Part shown: piece by piece, positions 41,464 to 50,642 of the stretch
Position numbering within the stretch: the first letter of the stretch is position 1
How the letters are laid out: the number at the start of each line of letters is the position of its first letter
Assembly: GCF_000406945.1 (NCBI RefSeq)
Contig: NZ_KE136354.1
Span: 1,201,207-1,265,206, forward strand
DNA length: 64,000 nucleotides
Origin: Enterococcus dispar ATCC 51266
GTDB taxonomy: Bacteria > Bacillota > Bacilli > Lactobacillales > Enterococcaceae
Direction of reading: 5' to 3'
Notes under the pieces: generated by a model
The model's input: only the letters and a program-made list of their open reading frames with translations
The model's database searches: none
What the model was told of the DNA's origin: nothing
Position numbers and translations under genes: made by a program

Positions 41464-42716
41464 CCAATATTTTTTTGTTTCTTGTGTCGTTTTTTATTTT
41501 TCTTTTTGCTCATCTCTTCGTTAGTGTGCACTTTCTGTGGCACACGACTTTTTTCTTTTGCTGGCTTTTGGGATTTTTTCTCATTTTCATTCATAACAGG
41601 ACGTTCTGTGACGAATTTCCCTTCATAGAGAAAAATTTCTGTTAGTGGTAGTGCCAATTTTTTCGCCATCTTTTTTAAATACGATAATTCGTTTTCAGCC
41701 ACTAATGTAATTACAGTTCCTTTTTTTCCCATTCGTCCAACCCGGCCAGCCCGATGCAAGTAGCTCGCATCATCCATCGGAATTTCGGCGTTGACTACCA
41801 TTGGCAAGTCTGCCAAATCTAGTCCCCGAGCAGCCACATCTGTAGTTAACAAACCATTGATTTTGGCTTCTCTAAAAGCGTTTAAAGCAGTCTTACGCAA
41901 CATTTTGTTTTGGTCTGAAGCAAGAGTGGCTACTGGTAAATGATGAAATTGTAATTTCTCGGCGACTGCTCCCAGTTCTGTTACTTCATTGAAAAAAATC
42001 AAACTGCGAAAATCTTTAACGTGAAGTAATTTTCGTAGTGTATCTGCTTTTTTACGTTTTGAAGTGATTAAATACAAATGGGCAACTTCCCCTTGGCTTT
42101 CATCTTCTTGGGTTACATCGATTAAAGTAAAATTATCCTGTGTAAATGATTTAATTTCTGGTAAAACAGCCAATGCAGTGGCAGAAAAGAAATTCAATTG
42201 ACAAGATTTATCGAGATGTTGCAAAATTCCCTTGGCAATTTCTAGTGCTTGTCCCGTTAATAGCTGATCTGCTTCATCAAAAACGACAGTTTGTAATTGA
42301 TGGCTTTTAATTTTTTTCGTTTTCATCAATTCTAATACGCGTCCGGCTGTGCCCACTAAAATTTCAGGTTTTTCTTTCAACTTTTCTAATTGTCGTTTGG
42401 TGTTAGCCCCACCAATTAACGGTTGTACTTTTAACGCCATGTTTTCAGTCCAAAAGCGCACTGTTTCAACGACTTGCATCGCTAATTCCTGTGATGCCGT
42501 CAAGATCAATAACTGATTACCACTGCTGGGATTTAGTTGCATTAAAATAGGCAGTAAATACGCAACTGTTTTGCCAGAACCGGTAGGCGCGACTCCCACT
42601 ACATTTTTTCTTTCTTTTAAAGGTAAGAAGACCCGCTCTTGAATTAAGGATGCATCTTTATACTCGGCTTTTTGCCATTGTTGCAAAAGTGCTTCTGGTA
42701 AGTTTTCTGGTATCAT
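41448..42716 (-). CDS. DEAD-box ATP-dependent RNA helicase
   Basis: The 422-residue protein has both RecA-like domains: APTGSGKT (motif I), GTAGR (Ib), VFDEADQLL (DEAD box), FFSATAL (III), SLIFFN (IV), LLTTDVAARGLDLADL (V) and LHRAGRVGRMGKKG (VI). The Q-motif region is present (LIQERVFLPL). The tail (about 375-422) is very Lys-rich (KKKNKKRHKKQKN) and likely binds RNA. It is of the CshB/YfmL size class and may aid ribosome assembly. The start overlaps the stop of the oxidoreductase gene by 4 bases. Confidence 0.92.
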   Translation of the reverse strand: MIPENLPEALLQQWQKAEYKDASLIQERVFLPLKERKNVVGVAPTGSGKTVAYLLPILMQLNPSSGNQLLILTASQELAMQVVETVRFWTENMALKVQPLIGGANTKRQLEKLKEKPEILVGTAGRVLELMKTKKIKSHQLQTVVFDEADQLLTGQALEIAKGILQHLDKSCQLNFFSATALAVLPEIKSFTQDNFTLIDVTQEDESQGEVAHLYLITSKRKKADTLRKLLHVKDFRSLIFFNEVTELGAVAEKLQFHHLPVATLASDQNKMLRKTALNAFREAKINGLLTTDVAARGLDLADLPMVVNAEIPMDDASYLHRAGRVGRMGKKGTVITLVAENELSYLKKMAKKLALPLTEIFLYEGKFVTERPVMNENEKKSQKPAKEKSRVPQKVHTNEEMSKKKNKKRHKKQKNIGKRRV

Positions 42717-43735
42717 GAATTTTTTCCCTCATCTTTTTGGTCAGCAGTAAAGGTAATACCTGCTTGCTGACGTAGATCATATATTAATTGATTTACATTT
42801 CGTGCTAGCTCCACCCATTCTTCATATAACACACCTTGAGTTTTATCGGTAGGATTATTCAGCACATTGGCAAACGCCAGTGCTTCTTCTTCCATTGGAT
42901 TTTCTTTTAAAGTAATAGGTAAGAGTAATCTTTTTTTGGCATTACGATCGTAAAACTCTACTTTTTCAAAAGAATTAACCCCATTTAAGGTTAAGGTGCC
43001 ATTATCAAAATAAATTTCGGAGGGTAAGAAAGAATCCCCAATTTTTCCTTGTTGAATCGTAACATCAAATAGATCATAACGTAAAATAATAGTCCCAATC
43101 CCATCGACATCAGTGGCGATTTTGCGCGCAAAATAATGGCCTTCATTGGGAACACCAAACCAGCCTAAAGCCGCATATAATGGATAAACACCCAAATCCA
43201 TAATCGAGCCACCGGAAAAATTAGGTGAAAAAATATTAGGCTCTTGTCCAGCCAAAACAGCATCATATCGAGAAGAATACTTCATAAAGGTAAAATTTGC
43301 CCCAATGATATGGTCTTTTAACGGTAAAAAGTCACTAATGGTATCAAATGCTTTTTCATGAATATTTCGTGCTGCTTCAAAAAAATATACATTATGCAGA
43401 TTCGCTAATTCAATTATTTCATCCATTTCTGCTGGGTTAGAAAATGCTGGTTTTTCAACAATCACATTTTTTCCAGCAGTGATCGCCGCTTTAGCTTGTT
43501 CAAAATGCAACGCATTGGGAGAAGCGATATAAACCGTGTGTAGATGGGCCAAATTGAAAAAAGTTTTCAAATCCGTCGCATACTCTATATCTTCATGGTA
43601 GCGGCTGCCAAATTCTTGAGCTTTTTCCAATGAGCGGGAATAAACAGCCACCAAATCGTATTTTTTAGTTGCTAGGGCTGCTTCTACAAATTGATGGGTA
43701 ATCCAGTTTGTACCAATAATACCTAAATTAATCAT
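42713..43735 (-). CDS. Gfo/Idh/MocA family oxidoreductase
   Basis: The 340-residue protein starts with a Rossmann fold (INLGIIGTNWITHQFVEA) and has VYIASPNALHFEQA, VIVEKPAFSNPAEM with the catalytic EKP, and GGSIMDLGVYPLY in the C-terminal domain. It is an NAD(P)-dependent sugar or polyol dehydrogenase with unknown substrate. The ATG at 43735 is chosen since AAGGAG lies 8 bases upstream; the GTG three codons earlier is too close. It is coupled to the helicase gene by a 4-base overlap. Confidence 0.9.
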   Translation of the reverse strand: MINLGIIGTNWITHQFVEAALATKKYDLVAVYSRSLEKAQEFGSRYHEDIEYATDLKTFFNLAHLHTVYIASPNALHFEQAKAAITAGKNVIVEKPAFSNPAEMDEIIELANLHNVYFFEAARNIHEKAFDTISDFLPLKDHIIGANFTFMKYSSRYDAVLAGQEPNIFSPNFSGGSIMDLGVYPLYAALGWFGVPNEGHYFARKIATDVDGIGTIILRYDLFDVTIQQGKIGDSFLPSEIYFDNGTLTLNGVNSFEKVEFYDRNAKKRLLLPITLKENPMEEEALAFANVLNNPTDKTQGVLYEEWVELARNVNQLIYDLRQQAGITFTADQKDEGKNS

Positions 43736-43800
43736 ATTTACCACTCCTTCACTTTCTTATGTTCATAAAAAAACAGCAAAAATTATTGCTATGAATCATT

Positions 43801-44541
43801 TCAATTTTCCTGTGAATTGGGATCAACAAAAGGATAAGTTAAATCAAAGGGCACCTGTTTTTTGACAGTTACCTCCCCAGGCTCCACTTTACAATTATAC
43901 GCTAAAACTTCCACGCCGTCTGCCATTGCCAGTGCGAAACTTTCTGCTAACCGAGGTTGCATCTGGGTGTGAATTGTCGCAAGCCTAATCTTTTCAAATT
44001 GAACAATGAACAACACATAAGTAAAATAGCCATTCTCATGTGCTACTTGAAGTTCGTTCACATGTTTTAAACCTCTCAAAGTTGGCGCATCTGGAAAAGC
44101 TCCCACCTCTTTATTTTCCAAAGTCATCCCCTTTACTTCTATAAAAGCTTTAGCACCCGCATCACTGGTGGCAAATAAATCGAATTTAGAATTACCATAA
44201 GTCACTTCTCTTTTTAAGGAGATAAGTTTGCCGGGAAAATGAGGCAAAGAAATTTTTTCGCTTAAAATCCCTTCATAAGCCAAACTGTTAGGTAATTGGC
44301 TATCAATATTAATCCACATCAATCCTTTTTTTACCGCAACTAAATCGTAGTCAGTTTTGCGAGTGGGGCTTGGCTGATAATTTAAAGCTACTAAAGCTCC
44401 AGCTATCAACACTTCTTTGCCCCGTCCGGTATTTTTGACGTGAACAGTTACTACTTCATTACTTTTGATTAATCGGCAATGACAAATAAAACGATTGTCT
44501 CTGATAATGAAATGTGCCATGTTGATATTTTCGTACTTCAT
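43801..44541 (-). CDS. sfsA: SfsA family DNA/RNA nuclease-like protein
   Basis: The 246-residue protein has an N-terminal OB-like part (VTVHVKNTGRGKEVLIAG) and a PD-(D/E)XK-like core (SKFDLFATSDAGAKAFIEVKGMTLE, GAFPDAPTLRGLKHVNEL) that define SfsA. The E. coli protein was named for sugar fermentation stimulation and is now linked to nuclease activity. The ATG has TAGGTGAG upstream. It is divergent from the DUF4828 gene. Confidence 0.92.
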   Translation of the reverse strand: MKYENINMAHFIIRDNRFICHCRLIKSNEVVTVHVKNTGRGKEVLIAGALVALNYQPSPTRKTDYDLVAVKKGLMWINIDSQLPNSLAYEGILSEKISLPHFPGKLISLKREVTYGNSKFDLFATSDAGAKAFIEVKGMTLENKEVGAFPDAPTLRGLKHVNELQVAHENGYFTYVLFIVQFEKIRLATIHTQMQPRLAESFALAMADGVEVLAYNCKVEPGEVTVKKQVPFDLTYPFVDPNSQEN

Positions 44542-44667
44542 CTTCTCACCTACTAGCTAAATCCTAACAAAAAAAAGAAAACCCGACAATCTCCAACTTT
44601 AGACTGAGGGATTAAAAAACATCCTATGCTATACTTACAACCATCTTAGAAAAAGGAGAGGCATCTG

Positions 44668-45024
44668 ATGAAAAAGCATTTTCCCTTACTGCTAGGACTA
44701 TCTCTTGTAACTGGTATTGTCGGTACCATTTTTTTACATAAAAATAAACGAGAGCCTTCTGTCTTTATTGGAAGTTGGTTTTATCAGACGCCTTTAGAAA
44801 AAGTTCATTTTACCATTGATGAAAAATGGCACCTCACTCGAAATTCTCGACCAGTCAAGACTGTACTAGTGGAATTGACTCCTGAGCGCCTAGTCCTTTT
44901 AGATGCCATGGGATATAAGTTGACTTTTCTATTAAAAGAGGGTCAATTGTACTTTTATGATGAAACAGAAATTGACGGTAGTTGTCATAGACTAACACTG
45001 GAAACAGCAAAAAAAGATAAATAG
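44668..45024 (+). CDS. DUF4828-like membrane-anchored small protein
   Basis: The 118-residue protein has one N-terminal membrane segment (FPLLLGLSLVTGIVGTIFL) and a small beta-rich outside domain (FIGSWFYQTPLEKVHFTIDEKWHL ... LVLLDAMGYKLTFLLKEGQLYFYDE). It fits the DUF4828 family of lactic acid bacteria; function unknown. AAAGGAGAGG is about 8 bases before the ATG, and a TATACT box is near 44630. Confidence 0.7.
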   Translation: MKKHFPLLLGLSLVTGIVGTIFLHKNKREPSVFIGSWFYQTPLEKVHFTIDEKWHLTRNSRPVKTVLVELTPERLVLLDAMGYKLTFLLKEGQLYFYDETEIDGSCHRLTLETAKKDK

Positions 45025-45119
45025 AAGCTTTCCAGTGGCTTGATTAGATAATTATTGTTATACTAATTGTGAGGATTTGTAACCGTAGCCAAGTAACTTA
45101 TAGAAAGAGGGTTTTGCTG

Positions 45120-45266
45120 ATGCTTGCAACGATGATTACATTATTTACCATGTTTAGTTTGGTCGTATTATTGGGCATTTCAGCCTATGCAGTTTTTCGT
45201 TATATTAATGACGAAAATCAATTGGAAAAAGTTCCTGTTCGTGTAAAAAGTCACCATCGTAATTAA
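45120..45266 (+). CDS. Single-span small membrane protein
   Basis: The 48-residue protein has one hydrophobic helix (MITLFTMFSLVVLLGISAYAVF) near its start and a basic cytoplasmic or surface tail (VRVKSHHRN). I do not recognise it. The ATG at 45120 has AGAGG 9-10 bases upstream; the longer frame to 45069 has no site. It has a strong terminator of its own, which supports expression. Confidence 0.6.
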   Translation: MLATMITLFTMFSLVVLLGISAYAVFRYINDENQLEKVPVRVKSHHRN

Positions 45267-45289
45267 CGCTATCAAATAAGGCTGTTCGC

Positions 45290-45341
45290 CGCATAAGATT
45301 AGTTGAGGGATACTTCGCAACTAATTCTTATGCGGATTTTT
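45290..45341 (+). terminator. Rho-independent terminator after the 48-residue gene
   Basis: CGCATAAGATTAGTTG pairs with CAACTAAT-T-CTTATGCG (one bulge), followed by GATTTTTT. Confidence 0.85.
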
Positions 45342-45443
45342 TAGCTTTTTTGTGAAACTTCTCGGAGAAGAATTGTTTTGTCCGCTACACTTTGTTAAAA
45401 TTACAATTTGTAATGTCTAATTGTCTAATTAAAGGAGCTTATC

Positions 45444-46745
45444 ATGAAAAAAATCCAACAGATTCTGATTACCCTTTTACTGTTTTGCTTTACTTTTGGT
45501 TTTACACCACATGCGAAAGCTACTGAGGAGACCGCGGATTTTTCCGTTGCTGCAAAAGGTGCCATTGCAGTCGATTTCAAAACAGGAAAAGTACTTTATA
45601 ACCAAGATGGTGATACACCGATGGGGATTGCTTCTATCACGAAAATTATCAGTCTTTATTTGGTGGAAGATGCCGTGAAATCTGGGAAATTAAACTGGGA
45701 AGATAAAGTAGCTATTTCTGATTACGCCGCTGATTTAAGCGTAGCACCTGATCTATCGAATGTGCCATTGCACAAAGAAAATGAATATAGCGTCAAAGAA
45801 CTATTTGATTCTGCCGTTATTCAATCCGCTAATGCTTCTGTGGTGGCTTTGGCAGAAAAACTTGCGGGTTCTGAAGCAAAATTTGTTGATCAAATGCGCA
45901 GCCAATTGGAAAAATGGGGAATTCACGATGCAAAGGTCTACAATGCTTCTGGTCTAAACAATAAATATTTAGGTGAAAATCGCTATCCTGGCTCTGCTCA
46001 AGATGCCGAAAATCTACTCTCTGCTCGCGACGTTGCGATTGTAGCCAGCCACTTAATTAAAGACTACCCCGATATTTTAAAAGTTTCTGCTACCACGACG
46101 CAAATGTTTGGTGCCAATACCCAATCCCCTGTAGAGATGGTGAATTGGAACTGGATGTTACCCGGATTTATTAATGCAAAAGATGGCGTTGATGGACTAA
46201 AAACGGGAACAACCGAATTAGCGGGAGCTTGTTTTGTCGGCACAATTGAAAAAGATGGTCAACGTTTGATTACAGTTGTATTGAACGCCACAGACCACAA
46301 AAACAATCCCAGCGCTCGGTTTGTTGAAACGGGTAAACTAATGGATTACTGCTATGCACATTGGCAACAAAAAGAAGTTTTAAAAGCTGGTAGTCAATTA
46401 CCAGATAAAAAAGAAATTGCGGTCACCGACGGCAAACAACTAAAAACGGGTATTTCCTTAAAAGATAGCGTAACACTATGGGTACGGGATGATTTAAACG
46501 AAAATGATTTAGTAATTACGCCAAAATTTGCTAAAAAAGTAAAAGCTAACGCCATTACAGCCCCTGTTGAAAAAGGAGATGTGATTGGGACAGCAAATGT
46601 CAGCTTAAAAGGTGATGACCTTGGTTATTTGGAAAAAACACCTAATCACACTACAGATATTATCGTAGATAAAGCGGTAGAGAAAGCGAATGTTTTTGTC
46701 ATTTTTGGCCGTAGAATCGAAAATTTCTTTCAATCTATTTTTTAA
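45444..46745 (+). CDS. dacA: D-alanyl-D-alanine carboxypeptidase (PBP5 type)
   Basis: The 433-residue protein has a signal peptide (1-26, cut after HAKA), a peptidase S11 domain with the SxxK pair Ser64/Lys67 (ASITKIIS), SAN at 128-130 and KTG at 253-255, then a PBP5_C beta domain (about 300-400) and a C-terminal amphipathic segment (FVIFGRRIENFFQSIF) that anchors it to the membrane. It trims the terminal D-Ala of peptidoglycan stem peptides. The ATG has AAAGGAG 8 bases upstream. Monocistronic. Confidence 0.95.
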   Translation: MKKIQQILITLLLFCFTFGFTPHAKATEETADFSVAAKGAIAVDFKTGKVLYNQDGDTPMGIASITKIISLYLVEDAVKSGKLNWEDKVAISDYAADLSVAPDLSNVPLHKENEYSVKELFDSAVIQSANASVVALAEKLAGSEAKFVDQMRSQLEKWGIHDAKVYNASGLNNKYLGENRYPGSAQDAENLLSARDVAIVASHLIKDYPDILKVSATTTQMFGANTQSPVEMVNWNWMLPGFINAKDGVDGLKTGTTELAGACFVGTIEKDGQRLITVVLNATDHKNNPSARFVETGKLMDYCYAHWQQKEVLKAGSQLPDKKEIAVTDGKQLKTGISLKDSVTLWVRDDLNENDLVITPKFAKKVKANAITAPVEKGDVIGTANVSLKGDDLGYLEKTPNHTTDIIVDKAVEKANVFVIFGRRIENFFQSIF

Positions 46746-46755
46746 TCGCCCAAAA

Positions 46756-46802
46756 AATGCGTAGTACAACTAGCTAAGTAAGCTAGCGTACTACGCATTT
46801 TT
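46756..46802. terminator. Bidirectional terminator between dacA and the GyrI-like gene
   Basis: AATGCGTAGTAC pairs with GTACTACGCATT, with an inner AGCT-rich helix, and T tracts on both sides. Confidence 0.85.
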
Positions 46803-46822
46803 CTCTCATTGTGATTTATCTT

Positions 46823-47305
46823 TTAAACACCTGTAACTGGAAAATATAACTCTACTTCTCCAGGTGCAAATTCCGGTAAATAATGTTCTTGAATAGCGGC
46901 ACTCAAAGTCATATTGTTTTGTGGTAAAATTTCCATTAACATTTTCTCTGTCATGGCAGCTAAGTTGTCCACGTTGGTTTTAATCACAAAATAATTGGAT
47001 GGCGGCATTTGCCACTTTTGCCAACCGGCAGGTACTTCTGTGTGCGTGGGCACTGCAATGCCCGCTAAGTATCGCCCAATTTCTTGCCAGGGTTCAAGCC
47101 AAGCACTTTCATCACTCATTAAGCCCCATAAATGAATCTCACTGGGATGAAGGGTAACATTGGCTGCAATTTCTTCAAAATGTTCATTTACATTATCCCA
47201 TAACAGCGGCACCCATGATGATCCTTCAGCAGCTAAACCACTACCTTCTTTACCAATCACAGTAAAAGCCGGTAAATTGACTTTTTTTATCTCCCCTAAT
47301 TCCAT
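46823..47305 (-). CDS. GyrI-like / AraC effector-binding domain protein
   Basis: The 160-residue protein is a stand-alone GyrI-like domain (NLPAFTVIGKEGSG at the start, WGLMSDESAWLEPWQEIGRYLAGIAV, VELYFPVTGV at the end). Such SOUL/GyrI folds bind small molecules. Some hydrolyse or sequester toxic compounds. No DNA-binding part is attached. AAGGAAG is 5-6 bases before the ATG. Confidence 0.8.
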   Translation of the reverse strand: MELGEIKKVNLPAFTVIGKEGSGLAAEGSSWVPLLWDNVNEHFEEIAANVTLHPSEIHLWGLMSDESAWLEPWQEIGRYLAGIAVPTHTEVPAGWQKWQMPPSNYFVIKTNVDNLAAMTEKMLMEILPQNNMTLSAAIQEHYLPEFAPGEVELYFPVTGV

Positions 47306-47437
47306 CTTCTTCCTTCTTTCTAGTAACCTTTTTTCCTTATTGTACTAGAAAACAACTTTTTTAAAAAATCATATCTTTTTAGCAAGCAAAATAAAGCGCA
47401 ATCCGCTATACTAAAAAGAGATTAAGGAGTTGAATAT

Positions 47438-48640
47438 ATGAATTTTTTACCCGAGGTTTTACTATTTATTTTTTTAATTGGCGGTATTTTCGCCATCATT
47501 TCGTGGCGGAAGAAAAGCCCAGATCCTGATACGATCTTTTTTTGCTTAGTCTGGACGTGTATCTGCTTAATTTTCTATTTTTCAGGAATTGAAATTTTAC
47601 AGGGCAGTTATTTTTTTATTTTACCGCTTCTATATCTGGCTGTGTTTTTATGGCAGTACTTTAAAAATAAAACGCAATTACGCAATGGATTACTATTCAA
47701 TATTTTAATTTTTGTTTTTGGAATTTATTTAGTCTATAACGCAAGTATTACTGCGAGTCTAGTTGCTTTTGCCATTTTAGGACTTGCATTTGTCTTTTTG
47801 GCCGCTGTTTTGATTTTTGGCTTTGTATCATTGCTTGTTTTTCTTTACTGGAATGCGTTGGTTGTATTAAAAAGAGAATCCCGTTCACTAGCAAATATGT
47901 TAACCTTATTATTAGCCATTTTTTTAACTTTCTTTTTGGTTTATGACTTTTTTATTGCCCAGCGTTTACCTGAATGGTTAACTAGTCTTTTAGCGGCATT
48001 ACCGTTTATGATGTTTTATTTCGCACTCGTTTTCTTCAATTTTTTAAGTGTGTCAATTTTATATCAGTTTAATCATCCCAAGCCAAATCAAGATTACATT
48101 ATTGTGTTAGGGGCTGGCCTTCTAAATGGCGATACGGTTTCTCCGCTTTTAGCCAAACGTATTGACGTTGCCATAAAATTTTATCAGCACCAATTAAAAG
48201 TCGCAGGCAAACACGCTAAAATTTTAATGTCTGGTGGACAAGGTGCTGATGAAAAAGTACCTGAAAGTGTTGCTATGGCAGCTTACGCTAAAGATAAAGG
48301 CGTGCCACAGGCGGATTTACTTGTGGAAGAACATTCTACTACTACTTTAGAAAATATGCAGTTTTCTAAAGAAATTATGGATGACAAACAACCTATTCCT
48401 TATCAAGTAATTTTTACTTCGAACAACTACCATATTTTTCGTGCTGGCATTTATGCGCATGAGGCGGGCTTAAAAGCAGATGGACTTGGAGCAAAAACTG
48501 CTCTTTATTATTTACCTAATGCCTTTTTACGGGAATATATTGCTATTGTAGCCTTGCATAAAAAAAGACACCTCATTGTTTGCGGGTTTATCCTAGCATT
48601 TTTTATCTTCATTTCGATGATGTCCATTTTTGTGGGCTAG
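47438..48640 (+). CDS. YdcF/SanA (DUF218) family membrane protein
   Basis: The 400-residue protein has eight or so hydrophobic segments in the first 210 residues, then a DUF218 domain (DYIIVLGAGLLNGDTVSPLLAKRI, KILMSGGQGADEKVPESVAMAAYA, LLVEEHSTTTLENMQFSKEIM, VIFTSNNYHIFRA), and a last membrane helix. ElyC/SanA relatives affect envelope integrity, possibly through undecaprenyl phosphate metabolism. AAGGAG is 9 bases before the ATG. Confidence 0.85.
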   Translation: MNFLPEVLLFIFLIGGIFAIISWRKKSPDPDTIFFCLVWTCICLIFYFSGIEILQGSYFFILPLLYLAVFLWQYFKNKTQLRNGLLFNILIFVFGIYLVYNASITASLVAFAILGLAFVFLAAVLIFGFVSLLVFLYWNALVVLKRESRSLANMLTLLLAIFLTFFLVYDFFIAQRLPEWLTSLLAALPFMMFYFALVFFNFLSVSILYQFNHPKPNQDYIIVLGAGLLNGDTVSPLLAKRIDVAIKFYQHQLKVAGKHAKILMSGGQGADEKVPESVAMAAYAKDKGVPQADLLVEEHSTTTLENMQFSKEIMDDKQPIPYQVIFTSNNYHIFRAGIYAHEAGLKADGLGAKTALYYLPNAFLREYIAIVALHKKRHLIVCGFILAFFIFISMMSIFVG

Positions 48641-48656
48641 ATAATCTTTCCTACAA

Positions 48657-48688
48657 AAAAAGAACGTTCAAAATTGAACGTTCTTTTT
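48657..48688. terminator. Bidirectional terminator between the YdcF-like and HD genes
   Basis: AGAACGTTCAA pairs with TTGAACGTTCT, flanked by A and T runs on both strands. Confidence 0.88.
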
Positions 48689-48689
48689 T

Positions 48690-49193
48690 TTAAATGGAAG
48701 TTTTACGCCCAAATAAATGATTAAAGCGCACACGCATTGATTTTGTCATTGGTTCGGATGCTTCTTTAATTGCGCAATATTTATCTACCATAGTGACGAT
48801 ATAACTTTCTTTATACTTCGGTGGTGCAATTGTTGCTCCCCACATATGTTTTAAAATAATATCTCTTTCTAATGGTGATAATTCCGTAATTTTTTCTGCA
48901 TTTTTAATAGCAATTCTTGGATGCATATAGGCATGCGAGCCTTCATCAAACTTGGTGGTGCGCCAGTCATAATAAAACAAGTCATGTAAGAGCCCTGCTC
49001 TCGCAGTAGCTTTCGCATTTGCGCCCCATTTTTTTGCTAATTTATAACTGTAATAAGAAACACTTATGGAATGTTCTAAACGTGTCGAATTAACGTGTTG
49101 TTTGTATTGGCTCAACTTTTGTACTTCAGGTGTTGCCAGCAAATCTGCGACATAAGACATATATTCAGAATCTTTGCGCCAGTTTTCAGTCAT
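48690..49193 (-). CDS. HD-domain phosphohydrolase-like protein
   Basis: The 167-residue protein has the HD pattern: LEHSISVSYYSYKLAKKWG (first His), AGLLHDLFYYDW (His-Asp pair) and ILKHMWG. It resembles small HDIG hydrolases acting on phosphate esters or nucleotides; the substrate is unknown. AAAGGTGG lies about 9 bases before the ATG. Its stop is 1-2 bases from the shared terminator. Confidence 0.85.
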   Translation of the reverse strand: MTENWRKDSEYMSYVADLLATPEVQKLSQYKQHVNSTRLEHSISVSYYSYKLAKKWGANAKATARAGLLHDLFYYDWRTTKFDEGSHAYMHPRIAIKNAEKITELSPLERDIILKHMWGATIAPPKYKESYIVTMVDKYCAIKEASEPMTKSMRVRFNHLFGRKTSI

Positions 49194-49310
49194 GTATTAA
49201 ATAGCCACCTTTAGCTTATCTTTTTTCGTACAAGTGTAAGTATAGCACCTTTTTTAAACATTTAAAGAAAGCGGACTCAAGCTTAACAGTTCTTTAAAAT
49301 ATTTCATTTA

Positions 49311-50069
49311 TTACAATTTGAAATGGTAAAGTAAAATCCCCGCAGCAACGCCCACATTCAACGATTCTGCTTGACCAAAAATTGGGATATAAAGATTTTG
49401 AGTGGTTATTTTTAGTAGTTCTTTTGTCACGCCTTGTCCTTCATTGCCCACTAAAATCGCCGCATCGCCTTTTGGTACCGTCTGAAATGATTTGGCCTCT
49501 TTATTTAGTTCCGTACCATAAACTGGCACACCTAATTTTTTTAATTCGGTAATAGCTAATGTCAACTCCATTGTAATGACTGGTAAATGAAAGTTGCTTC
49601 CCTGCATACTTCGCAAAACTTTCGTACTATAAATATCCGCACTGCCTTCGCCCAAAATAACACCTGTATAGCCCGCAGCATCCGCTGTACGAATAATTGT
49701 TCCTACATTTCCTGGGTCTTGCACCCGATCCAATAAAATCCAAGCCCCTTTTTTTAAGGCTGTTGTGGTTTCTTTTTTTTCGACCACAGCTATAATTCCT
49801 TGTGGGGTTGGCTGATCAGAAAGTTCTTTTAAAATACTATCTGTTACCAAGTAACTATTCTCTGGATAGGCCGCTAAAAAAGATTCACCTTCTTTTTGGC
49901 CTCTTTCATTGACTAAAATTGTTTGAATCTCAGTACCGCTTTTACGCGCTTCTTCTACTAGATGGAATCCTTCAAGCAAATATTGTTGCTGTTGGTCACG
50001 ATACTTTTTTTGATGCAATTTTTTTAACGACTTAATAAGTGGATTTTTATTTGATTGAATTTCTTTCAT
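49311..50069 (-). CDS. SpoU/TrmH family RNA 2'-O-methyltransferase
   Basis: The 252-residue protein has an N-terminal substrate-binding domain (NPLIKSLKKLHQKKYRDQQQQYLLEG) and a SPOUT domain with the three trefoil-knot motifs: DRVQDPGNVGTIIRTADAAG, LVGNEGQGV and IPIFGQAESLNVGVAAGILLY. It methylates ribose in rRNA or tRNA (RlmB/YsgA type). The start is ATG 50069 with GAGGTG 5 bases upstream; the frame runs on to 50306 over the divergent acylphosphatase gene and that part is not real. Confidence 0.92.
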   Translation of the reverse strand: MKEIQSNKNPLIKSLKKLHQKKYRDQQQQYLLEGFHLVEEARKSGTEIQTILVNERGQKEGESFLAAYPENSYLVTDSILKELSDQPTPQGIIAVVEKKETTTALKKGAWILLDRVQDPGNVGTIIRTADAAGYTGVILGEGSADIYSTKVLRSMQGSNFHLPVITMELTLAITELKKLGVPVYGTELNKEAKSFQTVPKGDAAILVGNEGQGVTKELLKITTQNLYIPIFGQAESLNVGVAAGILLYHFKL

Positions 50070-50167
50070 GGTTTCACCTCGTCTTATTATAGCATTTTCA
50101 GCAGAATGCTTGTGAGATGTTGGCAAAAAAGCTATCATTAAATTAAGATAAAAAAGAGGTGATTGGG

Positions 50168-50449
50168 ATGCGGAAAGTAAGAATGAATGTCCAAGGACGA
50201 GTACAAGGTGTCGGATTTCGTTATACGACCAAAATGTTAGCAGATCAATTGGGAATTCACGGAGCAGTTTGGAATGAAAACGATGGCTCAGTAGGGATTG
50301 AAGCATGTGGCCCTGAAGAAGCGCTAGATAAATTTATTGCCGGTGTAAAATCTTCCCCATCACCAGCTGGGCATGTGACTTACCTGGATTTAACTGATGA
50401 TCCAATGATTAAAGAACGGGATAGTTTTGAGGTAACTTTTGGTTATTAG
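50168..50449 (+). CDS. acyP: Acylphosphatase
   Basis: The 93-residue protein has the acylphosphatase loop GRVQGVGFRY with catalytic Arg18 and Asn36 in VWNENDGSV. It hydrolyses acyl phosphates such as acetyl phosphate or 1,3-bisphosphoglycerate. The ATG at 50168 is placed 7 bases after AGAGGTG; an in-frame GTG at 50159 overlaps that site. It precedes yidC, a common pairing, but has its own terminator and yidC its own promoter. Confidence 0.95.
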   Translation: MRKVRMNVQGRVQGVGFRYTTKMLADQLGIHGAVWNENDGSVGIEACGPEEALDKFIAGVKSSPSPAGHVTYLDLTDDPMIKERDSFEVTFGY

Positions 50450-50468
50450 CGGCTTAGCCGCTTTTTTT
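50448..50468 (+). terminator. Terminator of the acylphosphatase gene
   Basis: AGCGGCT pairs with AGCCGCT, then TTTTTT. Its first bases are the end of the TAG stop codon. Confidence 0.85.
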
Positions 50469-50575
50469 ATAGTCTGACTATTGCTCTTTTATATGACTTA
50501 AACGTTTATCCTCATTTCTTAGGATCACACGGTTTACTGCAACGCGGCTAAATCTTGAATATTTTGTGAAGCACG

Positions 50576-50604
50576 TTTACAGTTCCTTATTTTTCTAGTA
50601 TGAT
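50576..50604 (+). promoter_or_regulatory. Promoter of yidC
   Basis: TTTACA, 17-base spacer, TATGAT, 38 bases before the yidC start. A strong sigma-A type match. Confidence 0.8.
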
Positions 50605-50642
50605 TACTTTTGTGTAAATTTACAAAGTAAAGGACGAAGCAA

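Noticed and set aside
50070-50306. N-terminal extension of the SpoU methyltransferase over the acylphosphatase gene
   Set aside because: The extension is antisense to acyP and the GAGGTG site fixes the start at 50069.
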